DNA from: JAPXSY01 sp034003585
GTDB lineage: Bacteria; Verrucomicrobiota; Kiritimatiellia; RFP12; UBA1067
NCBI GenBank assembly: GCA_034003585.1
Contig: JAVEYH010000026.1
Location: 1 to 32,921 of the forward strand
Direction: 5' to 3'
DNA: 32,921 bases
The notes under the pieces are model-generated. The model ran no database searches. It was not told the DNA's origin and saw only the letters and a program-made list of their open reading frames with translations. The translations under genes and the position numbers were made by a program. Numbering within the stretch: position 1 is the first letter of the stretch; each line of letters starts with the position of its first letter. Shown here piece by piece: positions 6,613-13,141 of this stretch.

Positions 6613-7323
6613 ATGTACCCTTTATTTAAACGGGCAATGGACATCACGTTATCGGGCTTCGCGCTGCTGGTGCTGGCGCCGCTGCTGGCGGCGGTGTGTC
6701 TGGTGTTGCTTCTGACGGGCGAGCATGAGGTGTTGTACTTTCAGGAACGCATCGGGCGGTATAACAGAAAGTTTCGGATCTGGAAGTTTGCGACCATGCT
6801 GAAGGACAGTCCGAGCCTGAACGGAGGTCTGCATACAACGCGGCGTGACCCGCGAGTGCTGCCGTTCGGGCGGTTGCTGCGCATGACCAAGATCAACGAG
6901 CTGCCGCAATTGATCAATATCCTGAAGGGAGACATGTCGGTCGTGGGGCCACGTCCCTTGGTGGACAAGACCTTTGACCCGTATCCCGAGGCGGTGAAAC
7001 GCAAAATCTATGATGTCCGTCCGGGCCTGACCGGGATCGGCTCGATCGTGTTCCGCGATGAGGAGCGGCTGCTTTCGGAAACCGACATGCCGATGGATGA
7101 ATTTTACGCGCGGCATATCGCGCCGGCCAAGGGCGGGCTGGAGTTGTGGTATCAGCGGCGGATGTCGCTGCGGACGGACTGCCTGCTGATTTTCATGACC
7201 GCTTGGGTGATTCTTTTTCCGAAAAGCGGGCTACTGTACCGGGTATTCCGGGATCTGCCCGCGGTGGAGGTGCCGGGGTTGTTGCGGCCACGGAATGGCC
7301 GTAAGGACGAGTGTAAAAGGTAA
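6613..7323 (+). CDS. Bacterial sugar transferase (phosphoglycosyltransferase), Asn-Glu variant
   Basis: A 236-residue PF02397-type enzyme that would transfer a sugar-1-phosphate from a UDP-sugar to undecaprenyl phosphate, starting a lipid-linked glycan. It has an N-terminal re-entrant hydrophobic segment (about 9-35), YFQERIGR (42-49), FRIWKFATM (54-62), NELPQLINILKGDMSVVGPRPL (95-116) and RPGLTG (136-141). The catalytic Asp-Glu pair seen in PglC is Asn95-Glu96 here. Asn at this place is, to my knowledge, a recurring variant in some sugar transferases rather than a unique loss. The last 14 residues (LLRPRNGRKDECKR) come from a GCGGCCA hairpin repeat overrunning the 3' end. AAGGA at 6605-6609 precedes the ATG. 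Confidence 0.87.
   Translation: MYPLFKRAMDITLSGFALLVLAPLLAAVCLVLLLTGEHEVLYFQERIGRYNRKFRIWKFATMLKDSPSLNGGLHTTRRDPRVLPFGRLLRMTKINELPQLINILKGDMSVVGPRPLVDKTFDPYPEAVKRKIYDVRPGLTGIGSIVFRDEERLLSETDMPMDEFYARHIAPAKGGLELWYQRRMSLRTDCLLIFMTAWVILFPKSGLLYRVFRDLPAVEVPGLLRPRNGRKDECKR
7282..7304 (+). repeat. Degenerate TTGCGGCCAC hairpin at a gene end
   Basis: TTGCGGCCA and TGGCCGTAA pair with one mismatch around CGGAA. It is the same family as 2598-2622 with the C-G closing pair lost. It codes for LRPRNGRK at the end of the sugar transferase. Confidence 0.6.
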
Positions 7324-7332
7324 AGGGCCCGG

Positions 7333-7968
7333 ATGACGCGTTTGCTGGAGGTGGTGATTGATGATCGCGAACCCCAGGGATTTGCCGGGCTGTTCCGGCA
7401 CGCCGGCGCGGAGCGTGTGCGCGTCAGGCGTCTGGAGATCGGCGATTTCCTCGTCAACAACCGATGGATATTCGAGCGGAAGACCATACCGGACCTCTGC
7501 CAGTCGCTGGTTGACGGGCGGCTGTTCCGGCAGGCGGCCGCGATGGTGAAGGCCTCCGCATATCCGGTGATGATTCTTGAGGGCGGCGTTCACGATGAGA
7601 AAAAAAGCGGGGTCACGCGTGAGGCCGTACAGGGGGCGCTGATCACGATCGGCGTGTTTTTCCATATCCCAATTCTGCGGGCTCTGGACGCCCCGGAGGT
7701 GGTCAGGCTGGTCCGGTACACCGTGATTCAGGAAGGCAGGTTCATGCAGGACGCGGTGCACCGCTCCGGATACCGACCGAAACGCAGGAAGGCGCGGCAG
7801 CTTTATATCCTGCAGGGGTTGCCGGGGATCGGCCGCTGTAAGGCTGTCAGGCTGCTGGAGAAATTCGGCAGCATTCAGAACGTGGTGACCGCGGGGGAAG
7901 AGGCGCTGGCGGAGGTCGAGGGGATCGGCAAAGCGAGCGCGAAGCGGATCCGGGCGGTTTTAAGCTGA
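7333..7968 (+). CDS. XPF/ERCC4-type nuclease with C-terminal helix-hairpin-helix
   Basis: A 211-residue protein with the complete ERCC4 nuclease signature: DDRE (10-13), G37-D38, then E48-R49-K50-x3-D54, matching GDx(n)ERKx3D. Residues 162-210 form a double helix-hairpin-helix (LPGIGRCKA and VEGIGKASA). This is the architecture of the nuclease half of archaeal Hef/XPF, which cuts branched or flapped DNA. No helicase domain is present. Bacterial members exist, but their roles are poorly known. It lies 9 bp after the sugar transferase and so is probably co-transcribed with glycan genes, which is an odd context. It is followed directly by a perfect hairpin repeat (7970-7998). It may be a passenger or may act on the hairpin-rich repeats here; the second idea is speculative. 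Confidence 0.85.
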   Translation: MTRLLEVVIDDREPQGFAGLFRHAGAERVRVRRLEIGDFLVNNRWIFERKTIPDLCQSLVDGRLFRQAAAMVKASAYPVMILEGGVHDEKKSGVTREAVQGALITIGVFFHIPILRALDAPEVVRLVRYTVIQEGRFMQDAVHRSGYRPKRRKARQLYILQGLPGIGRCKAVRLLEKFGSIQNVVTAGEEALAEVEGIGKASAKRIRAVLS

Positions 7969-7969
7969 A

Positions 7970-7998
7970 TTATTGCGACCACACAGTGGTCGCAATAA
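7970..7998 (+). repeat. Perfect TTATTGCGACCAC hairpin, intergenic
   Basis: Arms at 7970-7982 and 7986-7998 pair over 13 bp without mismatch; the loop is ACA. It begins 2 bases after the nuclease stop and ends 13 bases before the GT4 start. It has no T-tract. It is the best-preserved copy of the hairpin family found in the coding islands. Confidence 0.85.
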
Positions 7999-8011
7999 CG
8001 AGTGAAAAACA

Positions 8012-9439
8012 TTGAGAATTCTTTGGCTCCATCAGTATTTCGCAACGCCGCAGGGTTGGGGTGCGGTGCGAACGTATGAGTTTGCGCGGCGGTTCGTGCG
8101 CGCGGGGCATGCCGTGGACGTGGTGTGCGGCGCGGGGTATGACTTGTCGCTCCAGCCGGCGGGCCGCGCGCCGCTGACGATTGACGGCGTACGGGTCTTT
8201 GTGAGCGGTGTGCCCTACTCGCCGCGGATGGGTTTCGTGCGGCGGGCGGTCTCGTTTCTGCGGTTCATGGCCTCCGCACTGTGGTTTGTGTTGTGGCGCG
8301 GAAAAGGGTACGACACGGTGATCGCGTCGAGCGGTCCGCTGACGCTGGCGGTGCCGGCGCTGGCGGGCCGTTGGCTGTGGCGCGTGCCGTATGTGTTTGA
8401 GGTGATCGATGTCTGGCCGGATTCGGCGATCGCGGCGGGAGTGTTGCGCAATCCGCTGCTGAAATGGCTGGCCTTCCGGCTGGAGGCTCTGGCATACCGG
8501 TACGCCAGTGCGATTGTGACGTGTTCGCACGGCATGACGGGGAGGGTGGAGAAGAAGTTAGGATTTCGGAGTGAGGATTTAGGAGCTGGGAGAAGAGGGG
8601 AAGTGCCAGTCGTCACGATTTCGAACTGCTGCGATCTGGAGACGGTTGTGCCGGATGAGGCGGCACGGCGCACGGTGCGTGAGCGGTACGGCGCGCGCGA
8701 GGGGCAGATGGTGGTGCTGTATGCCGGGGCATTGGGGAAAAGTAACGCGGTGGAGGATCTGGCCGCGGCGGTGGCGGCCACGGCTGATGACGGGCGGATT
8801 GTCTGGTGGGTCGCGGGGGACGGCAGTGCCCGGGGGAATTTCTCCCGCAAAGGCGCAAAGGCGCAAAGACGGGGTGGAGAGGGGGGGAAATGCGGGAATG
8901 CGGGAATGCGGGAATGCTTGAATGAGGGAGGGAACGCCGAATGCCGAACGCCGAACGGAGAACGCAGAAGGGGGGAGGGGGAGGAGAACGTTCAACGTTC
9001 AACGCTCAACGCTCAACGCTCAAGTGGGGAAGGGAGAGTGCGGTGGTTCGGGCGGATGGCGAAACAGGAGGTGGTCGAATTGTATGGCGCGGCGGATGTG
9101 AATGTGGTGACCTTCATGCACGCGCCGCTTTTCTTCGAGAATTCCCCGAACAAGTTTTTCGACGGGATCGCTGCGGGGCTGCCCGCGGTGTTCAACCGCA
9201 GTACCTGGCTGGAGCCGTGGCTTAAGGAGTATGCGTGCGGGATCGTCTGCAAAGGGGAAAGACCGGGAGAGGAGATGTCCGAGGCACTGCGCGAACTGGC
9301 CGACGATCCGTCGCGCCGGCATCGCATGGGGCAGGACGCGCGGCGGCTGGCCGAGGAGGTTTTCAGCAGGGACAAGCTGGCGGAGGTGTATCTGGGTATT
9401 CTTCTTGCGGCCACGCAACGGCCGCAAGGGAGAAGGTAA
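8012..9439 (+). CDS. GT4-family glycosyltransferase (WbuB-like)
   Basis: A 475-residue GT-B enzyme. The N terminus RILWLHQYFATPQGWGAVRTYEFARRF matches the WbuB-like group and supports the TTG start at 8012. Other landmarks are FEVIDVWPDSAIAAG (129-143), VLYAGALGKSNAVEDL (235-250), VAGDGS (267-272) and SPNKFFDGIAAGLPAV (378-393), the donor-binding region. WbuB-type enzymes add N-acetyl-sugar residues to lipid-linked glycans in the cytoplasm. Two repeat-derived segments interrupt it: residues 183-195 and a large one at 277-341. The latter occupies the place of a helix between GDG and the RVRWFGRM strand, so it may have replaced native residues. The C-terminal AATQRPQGRR comes from a hairpin repeat. 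Activity despite the insert is not proven. Confidence 0.85.
   Translation: MRILWLHQYFATPQGWGAVRTYEFARRFVRAGHAVDVVCGAGYDLSLQPAGRAPLTIDGVRVFVSGVPYSPRMGFVRRAVSFLRFMASALWFVLWRGKGYDTVIASSGPLTLAVPALAGRWLWRVPYVFEVIDVWPDSAIAAGVLRNPLLKWLAFRLEALAYRYASAIVTCSHGMTGRVEKKLGFRSEDLGAGRRGEVPVVTISNCCDLETVVPDEAARRTVRERYGAREGQMVVLYAGALGKSNAVEDLAAAVAATADDGRIVWWVAGDGSARGNFSRKGAKAQRRGGEGGKCGNAGMRECLNEGGNAECRTPNGERRRGEGEENVQRSTLNAQRSSGEGRVRWFGRMAKQEVVELYGAADVNVVTFMHAPLFFENSPNKFFDGIAAGLPAVFNRSTWLEPWLKEYACGIVCKGERPGEEMSEALRELADDPSRRHRMGQDARRLAEEVFSRDKLAEVYLGILLAATQRPQGRR
8558..8592 (+). repeat. TTAGGA-type words inside GT4
   Basis: TTAGGATT, TCGGAGTG, AGGATTTAGGAG, CTGGGAG: degenerate 7-8-bp units of the TTAGGAG family, in frame, encoding about LGFRSEDLGAGR (residues 183-194), between the N-terminal domain's last helix and the VTISNCCDLE strand. 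Confidence 0.5.
8846..9028 (+). repeat. Large in-frame composite word island in GT4
   Basis: In order: three CGCAAAGG octamers (8846-8869); five AATGCGGG-type octamers (8889-8928); five GAACGCC-type heptamers (8932-8966); a G-rich spacer; five AACGTTC/AACGCTC heptamers (8987-9021), ending in AAGTGGGG. It encodes residues 277-340. The module order is the same as in the other islands. Confidence 0.85.
9404..9428 (+). repeat. CTTGCGGCC hairpin at a gene end
   Basis: CTTGCGGCC (9404-9412) pairs with GGCCGCAAG (9420-9428) around ACGCAAC. It forms the last codons of the GT4 gene and lies 18 bp before the pglC-like start. Confidence 0.65.
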
Positions 9440-9446
9440 AACAGGC

Positions 9447-10049
9447 ATGAAACGGGTATTCGAGATCGCGGTGGTGTTGCTGACGGCGGGGGTGTGGGTA
9501 CCGTTGCTGGCGCTGGCGTTGCTGGCGGTGCGGGTGGCGTTGGGCCGCCCGATTTTTTTTGTGCAGGAGCGGACGGGGCTGGGCGGCCGGCCGTTCCGGC
9601 TGGTGAAGCTGCGCACGATGCGGGAGGGGGACGGGCCGGATGATGAACGGCTGATGCGGACGGGCCGGTGGCTGCGCGCCGCGAGTCTGGATGAACTGCC
9701 GGAGCTGTGGCATGTGTTGCGCGGCGAGATGTCACTGGTTGGGCCACGCCCGCTGCCGGTGCGCTATCTGCCGCGCTACACGCCAGAGCAGGCGCGCCGT
9801 CATGAGGTGCGGCCGGGCATTACGGGTTGGGCGCAGGTGAACGGGCGCAACACCCTGACCTGGGAGCAAAAATTTGAGTATGACGTGTGGTACGTGGACC
9901 ACCGGTCCTTTTGGCTCGACCTGAAGATCCTGTGGCGGACCGTGTGGCAGGTGCTGGCACGGAGAGGGATTTCTGCCGAGGGAGAGGCGACCATGGGGGA
10001 GTTTTTATTGCAATCAAGCAATGGGAGCAAGGAAGAAGAAATGCGTTAA
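9447..10049 (+). CDS. pglC: PglC-like phosphoglycosyltransferase
   Basis: A 200-residue protein, the size of Campylobacter PglC, with its motifs: a re-entrant hydrophobic N terminus (about 5-32), VQERTGLGGRPFRLVKLRTM (39-58), catalytic D82-E83 in SLDELPEL, GEMSLVGPRPL (93-103), VRPGITGWAQVNGRN (121-135) and the C-terminal EFDVYYV-like segment (144-150). PglC transfers phospho-N,N'-diacetylbacillosamine from UDP to undecaprenyl phosphate at the cytoplasmic face. The PglD, PglE and PglF homologues downstream support this substrate or a close relative. Start ATG 9447 follows GAGAAGG at 9431-9437; the frame is open further upstream but overlaps GT4. The tail LLQSSNGSKEEEMR and the TAA stop lie in word-repeat DNA. 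Confidence 0.88.
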   Translation: MKRVFEIAVVLLTAGVWVPLLALALLAVRVALGRPIFFVQERTGLGGRPFRLVKLRTMREGDGPDDERLMRTGRWLRAASLDELPELWHVLRGEMSLVGPRPLPVRYLPRYTPEQARRHEVRPGITGWAQVNGRNTLTWEQKFEYDVWYVDHRSFWLDLKILWRTVWQVLARRGISAEGEATMGEFLLQSSNGSKEEEMR

Positions 10050-10168
10050 TGCCTTAATGCGGGAATGCGCTCTTTCAGAGCATTTCGCGATCCGTGCGTT
10101 GCCCTGATCAGGATCGAGTCTCTTTTCGCTCTAAATAACGCATTAAGGTATTCATGCACTAACGAATG
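10041..10168. repeat. Inverted AATGCGTT / TAACGCAT arrays with no gene between
   Basis: The left array (10041-10070) reads ATGCGTTA ATGCCTTA ATGCGGGA ATGCGC; the right array (10136-10168) is made of TAACGCAT-type words. CCTTAATGCG at 10052-10061 is the exact reverse complement of 10139-10148. The roughly 75-bp core has no open frame of note. It resembles the cassettes at 4-454 and 6359-6600 without cargo. The pglC stop codon lies inside the left array. Confidence 0.65.
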
Positions 10169-10182
10169 TCCTTAACAAGATC

Positions 10183-12381
10183 GTGAACATCGGAAACGTT
10201 ATTCTTTTGGCGTGCCTGACCCTGTGGTACGCGGTTTGCCGGAGTGTGTTCCGGTTGGGGGTGCGGGATGCGGCGTGGGCCGTATGGCTCGGCGCGTATG
10301 CGTTTGTGTTTGTTTCGACCGAGGCGCTTTCGGCGCTGCGGGCGTTGGGCCGTCCCGGAATTCTGGTTGCGTGGTGCGCTGTGCTGGGGATTGCGGGTGT
10401 CCTGCTTTGGCGGAGGCGGCGGATGGTTGTGCCGGTGGTTGTTACGGAGCCGGTTGTGTGGGGCAGGGCGTTGGGGGCGCTGCGGTCGCTGTTCCCGGTG
10501 GCGTTCTGGGTTTGCGCGGGGCTCTTCCTGTTTACGGCGGTGCATGCGGTTCTCTCGCCGCCGTTCGAGATTGACGCCATGACGTATCACCTGCCGCGGG
10601 TTCAGCATTGGCTGGCGAACCGTTCCATTGGGTTTTACGATACCGCAATCGTGCGGCAGAATTATCAGGCGCCGGGTTACAGTTTCGCGTTGTGTCATCT
10701 GATCGCGCTAACGGCCACGGACCGGTGGGTGAATCTGATTCAGTGGATCGCGTATGGTATGGGGGGGGTGACGGCTTCGCTGATCGCTCGTGAGGCGGGC
10801 GCGCGGTTGCGGGGGCAGGGGTTGGCCGGGTTGTTGGCGTGGTCTCTGCCGGCGGCCATCAGCCAGAGTTTCACCTGTGTGAATGATCAGTTCGCGGCGG
10901 TTCCGGTGCTCGGTTTCGTGCTGGCGCTGATCCGCTGGCTGCGTGCGCCGGACCGGATGCGCCACGGGATTGTGGCGGGGGCGGCGATGGGGTTGGCCCT
11001 GCTGGCCAAGTGGACCGCGCTGGTGTATGTCGCGGCCTTTGCGTTGCCGGTGTCGGTTGCTGCGCTGGTGTCAGTCGGCCGGCGGTCGGGTTTCGGACGA
11101 GCTGCGAGGCTTGCGGCCCTGTTGGCGTTTGTGGCGCTGGGCGGGGTTTGCGTGATCCTGCCGCATGTGGCGCGGAATCTGCGGATGTACGGGGATCCGT
11201 TTTCGGGTGAGCCGCCGGGCATGCTGACCACTGTGCGGCTGACGCCGCGTAAAGTCGCGGTCAATGTGGTGCGGCATGTTGCCACCCATCTGACTTTTCC
11301 GCTTCGGGTTCTCAACCGGCCCTTGGAACGGGCGGTCGCGAAATGGGCGGGCGCGGAGTTGAACGATCCGGATATCACGTATTGCGGGGCGGTATACGAC
11401 TGGCCGTTCGCGCTGATTCCGCCGTTGGGTAAAGGGACCGCCTCGGCCGCCAATCCGCTACACCTGCTGTTGTTTACGGTCGCCGGTGCGGTCTGGCTTA
11501 TCAGATGGAAACGGAACCGGGATCTGGTGATGGCGTTCGGTCTGCCGGTCTGGATCGGGGCGGGAATGTACTGTCTGCTCTTCAAGTGGCAGCTCTGGTC
11601 GGCGCGGCTGCAGATCCCGCTCTTTCTGCTGATGGGCACGGGTGTGGCGGTGTGGCTGGAGCGCTGCCGCCCGGGGGCGCGGGTGCGGGCGGGCGTGTTG
11701 GGTGTGATGATGGGGTATGCGGCGTTCCATCTGTTTTTGCGGCCGACCTGGTATCTGCCGCCTTTCCTTTACGGTCGGGGCACACCCGGGGGCGGCATTC
11801 CGGAACACGTGAGCGTCGCGAAAAAGGTCCGGATGCTGATGGCCGGCAATTGGCCGCGCGCCGAACTGCGTCACATGGCGCGGACCGTGCCGCCGGAAAT
11901 GGCCTGGGGGTACAGCCTGTTTTTCACTCCGCGTGACCGTCAGTATCTCGGGAACGAGACGTTTCTCGAGCGGAACACGGAGTACGCGGTGCTGCGGGAG
12001 TGTTTGGCTTTTCTTTTGGAGGCTTGCGGCAGGCAGGGCTTCTGTCCCACAATAGGGCTGTTGATTTCCTCGGAGAATGGACGCCTGGCTCCGGAGGCGC
12101 GTCTCATGCCCTACTCGTACGAATATCTGTTCTGGGCGTTGGCGCGCAATGTGACAGGGACGGGATTTCCCCGGTTCGCGCATTTCGGGACGGATGATCC
12201 GGAGCGGGTCGCGCAACGGGTGATGGGCGGGCGGCCCGGTCTGATCGTCAGCGACCGGACGCGAGAACGTGTGCTGGAGCGGCTGGCGCGTACCCGCGAG
12301 GTTTCCTGTGTGCAGAGCAACCGGTTGTTCGCGGTCTATGCGGTCAGGCCGTTTAGCGGGAAAGGAGTGTCGGGGCAATGA
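10183..12381 (+). CDS. GT-C-type integral membrane glycosyltransferase (GT39/PMT-like)
   Basis: A 732-residue protein with many hydrophobic segments, mostly between residues 5 and 540, and a soluble C-terminal part. FEIDAMTYHLPRVQHW (128-143) is the first periplasmic loop of GT-C enzymes, where the acidic residue (D131) is usually catalytic. FDTAIVRQNYQAPGYSF-like and later NDQFAAVPVLGF segments follow. GT-C enzymes use polyprenyl-phosphate sugars outside the cytoplasmic membrane. Substrate cannot be told from sequence. GTG 10183 is the likely start; no strong ribosome site is visible, and the leader is word-repeat DNA. A G8 tract lies at 10761-10768. The stop overlaps the next start by 4 bases. 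Confidence 0.75.
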   Translation: MNIGNVILLACLTLWYAVCRSVFRLGVRDAAWAVWLGAYAFVFVSTEALSALRALGRPGILVAWCAVLGIAGVLLWRRRRMVVPVVVTEPVVWGRALGALRSLFPVAFWVCAGLFLFTAVHAVLSPPFEIDAMTYHLPRVQHWLANRSIGFYDTAIVRQNYQAPGYSFALCHLIALTATDRWVNLIQWIAYGMGGVTASLIAREAGARLRGQGLAGLLAWSLPAAISQSFTCVNDQFAAVPVLGFVLALIRWLRAPDRMRHGIVAGAAMGLALLAKWTALVYVAAFALPVSVAALVSVGRRSGFGRAARLAALLAFVALGGVCVILPHVARNLRMYGDPFSGEPPGMLTTVRLTPRKVAVNVVRHVATHLTFPLRVLNRPLERAVAKWAGAELNDPDITYCGAVYDWPFALIPPLGKGTASAANPLHLLLFTVAGAVWLIRWKRNRDLVMAFGLPVWIGAGMYCLLFKWQLWSARLQIPLFLLMGTGVAVWLERCRPGARVRAGVLGVMMGYAAFHLFLRPTWYLPPFLYGRGTPGGGIPEHVSVAKKVRMLMAGNWPRAELRHMARTVPPEMAWGYSLFFTPRDRQYLGNETFLERNTEYAVLRECLAFLLEACGRQGFCPTIGLLISSENGRLAPEARLMPYSYEYLFWALARNVTGTGFPRFAHFGTDDPERVAQRVMGGRPGLIVSDRTRERVLERLARTREVSCVQSNRLFAVYAVRPFSGKGVSGQ

Positions 12382-13004
12382 GACGCATCGTGCTGATCGG
12401 AGCGGGCGGGTTCGGACGGGAGGCGGCGTGGGTGGTCGCGCGGACCAATGCGGTACGGCCGCAATTCGAGCTGCTGGGGTTTTGCGACGACGCGGCGGAG
12501 AAGCGGGCGGGGCGGTGCGGAGACTATCCGCTGCTGGGACCGCTCGAGGAGGTGTCCGGGCGGTTTGGGAAGGTCGGTTTCTTTTGCGCGATCGGCGACA
12601 ACCGGATCCGCAAACGGGTCATGCTTGATGCCGTGAATATGGGGCATGAACCGGTGACACTGCTTGATCCGGGTGCCCTGATCGCGCCGGACGCGGTGAT
12701 CGGCGCCGGAAGTTATGCGGGGATGGGCAGTGTGATATCGGTGGGTGCGCGATTGGGGCAGGGTGTGCTGGTGAACCATCAGGTTTGTGTGGGGCACGAT
12801 GTCGAGATCGGCGAGTTCGCGCAGCTTTGTCCCGGGGTCTGCGTGTCAGGAGGTTGCCGGATCGGCGAGGGCGCATTTTTGGGCACCCTGGCGGGCACGA
12901 TCCCACTCAAACGTGTGGGCGCGTGGGCCACGGTGGGCGCCGGCAGTGTGATGTTGAGGGATGTGGCGGACAATACGACGGTGGTACGATTGAGCCGGTC
13001 ATGA
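12378..13004 (+). CDS. pglD: PglD/NeuD-like sugar O- or N-acetyltransferase
   Basis: A 208-residue protein with an N-terminal nucleotide-sugar domain (IGAGGFGREAAW, 7-18; CAIGDNRIRKR, 70-80) and a left-handed beta-helix of hexapeptide repeats (about 95-195). H134 (VNHQVCVGHDVEIGE) and H140 sit where PglD has its catalytic His region. PglD acetylates the 4-amino group of UDP-4-amino-sugar in bacillosamine synthesis; NeuD O-acetylates sialic acid. The PglE, PglF and PglC homologues in the same operon favour the PglD role. It starts at ATGA overlapping the GT-C gene, with AAGGAG at 12362-12367 upstream, and its stop overlaps the next small gene by ATGA. Confidence 0.87.
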   Translation: MRRIVLIGAGGFGREAAWVVARTNAVRPQFELLGFCDDAAEKRAGRCGDYPLLGPLEEVSGRFGKVGFFCAIGDNRIRKRVMLDAVNMGHEPVTLLDPGALIAPDAVIGAGSYAGMGSVISVGARLGQGVLVNHQVCVGHDVEIGEFAQLCPGVCVSGGCRIGEGAFLGTLAGTIPLKRVGAWATVGAGSVMLRDVADNTTVVRLSRS

Positions 13005-13141
13005 TGCATGCGATGGACCGGGACTGCCGGATCTGCCGTGCGGACACCTCGGGGATGTGTCCCTACCATGATGCGACCGGGTTGAACAGAACGACAGGTC
13101 ATGTCAGCGAGTATGCGGGTGGAGTAAGACGGTATTCATGA
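13001..13141 (+). CDS. 46-residue Cys-rich small protein, doubly translation-coupled
   Basis: The ATG at 13001 overlaps the acetyltransferase stop (ATGA), and its own stop (13139-13141) overlaps the next gene's ATG at 13138 (ATGA). The product has a compact metal-site-like pattern, C9-x2-C12-x7-C20-x2-H23 (CRIC then CPYH), followed by a polar tail. It has no membrane segment or signal peptide. Overlap on both sides and the Cys/His spacing argue that it is a real gene and not chance. I know no family for it. It may be a small zinc-binding partner of a neighbouring membrane enzyme; that is a guess. Confidence 0.6.
   Translation: MMHAMDRDCRICRADTSGMCPYHDATGLNRTTGHVSEYAGGVRRYS

Noticed and set aside
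7970..7998. Hairpin as a Rho-independent terminator
   Set aside because: No T-tract follows on either strand, and copies of the same hairpin lie inside coding regions.
8846..9028. Word arrays as a CRISPR array
   Set aside because: Units are 7-8 bp, tandem without spacers, and lie within a reading frame; no cas gene is present.
9231..9446. 72-residue upstream extension of the PglC-like frame
   Set aside because: It overlaps GT4 coding sequence with donor-site motifs; the PglC family begins at the ATG at 9447.
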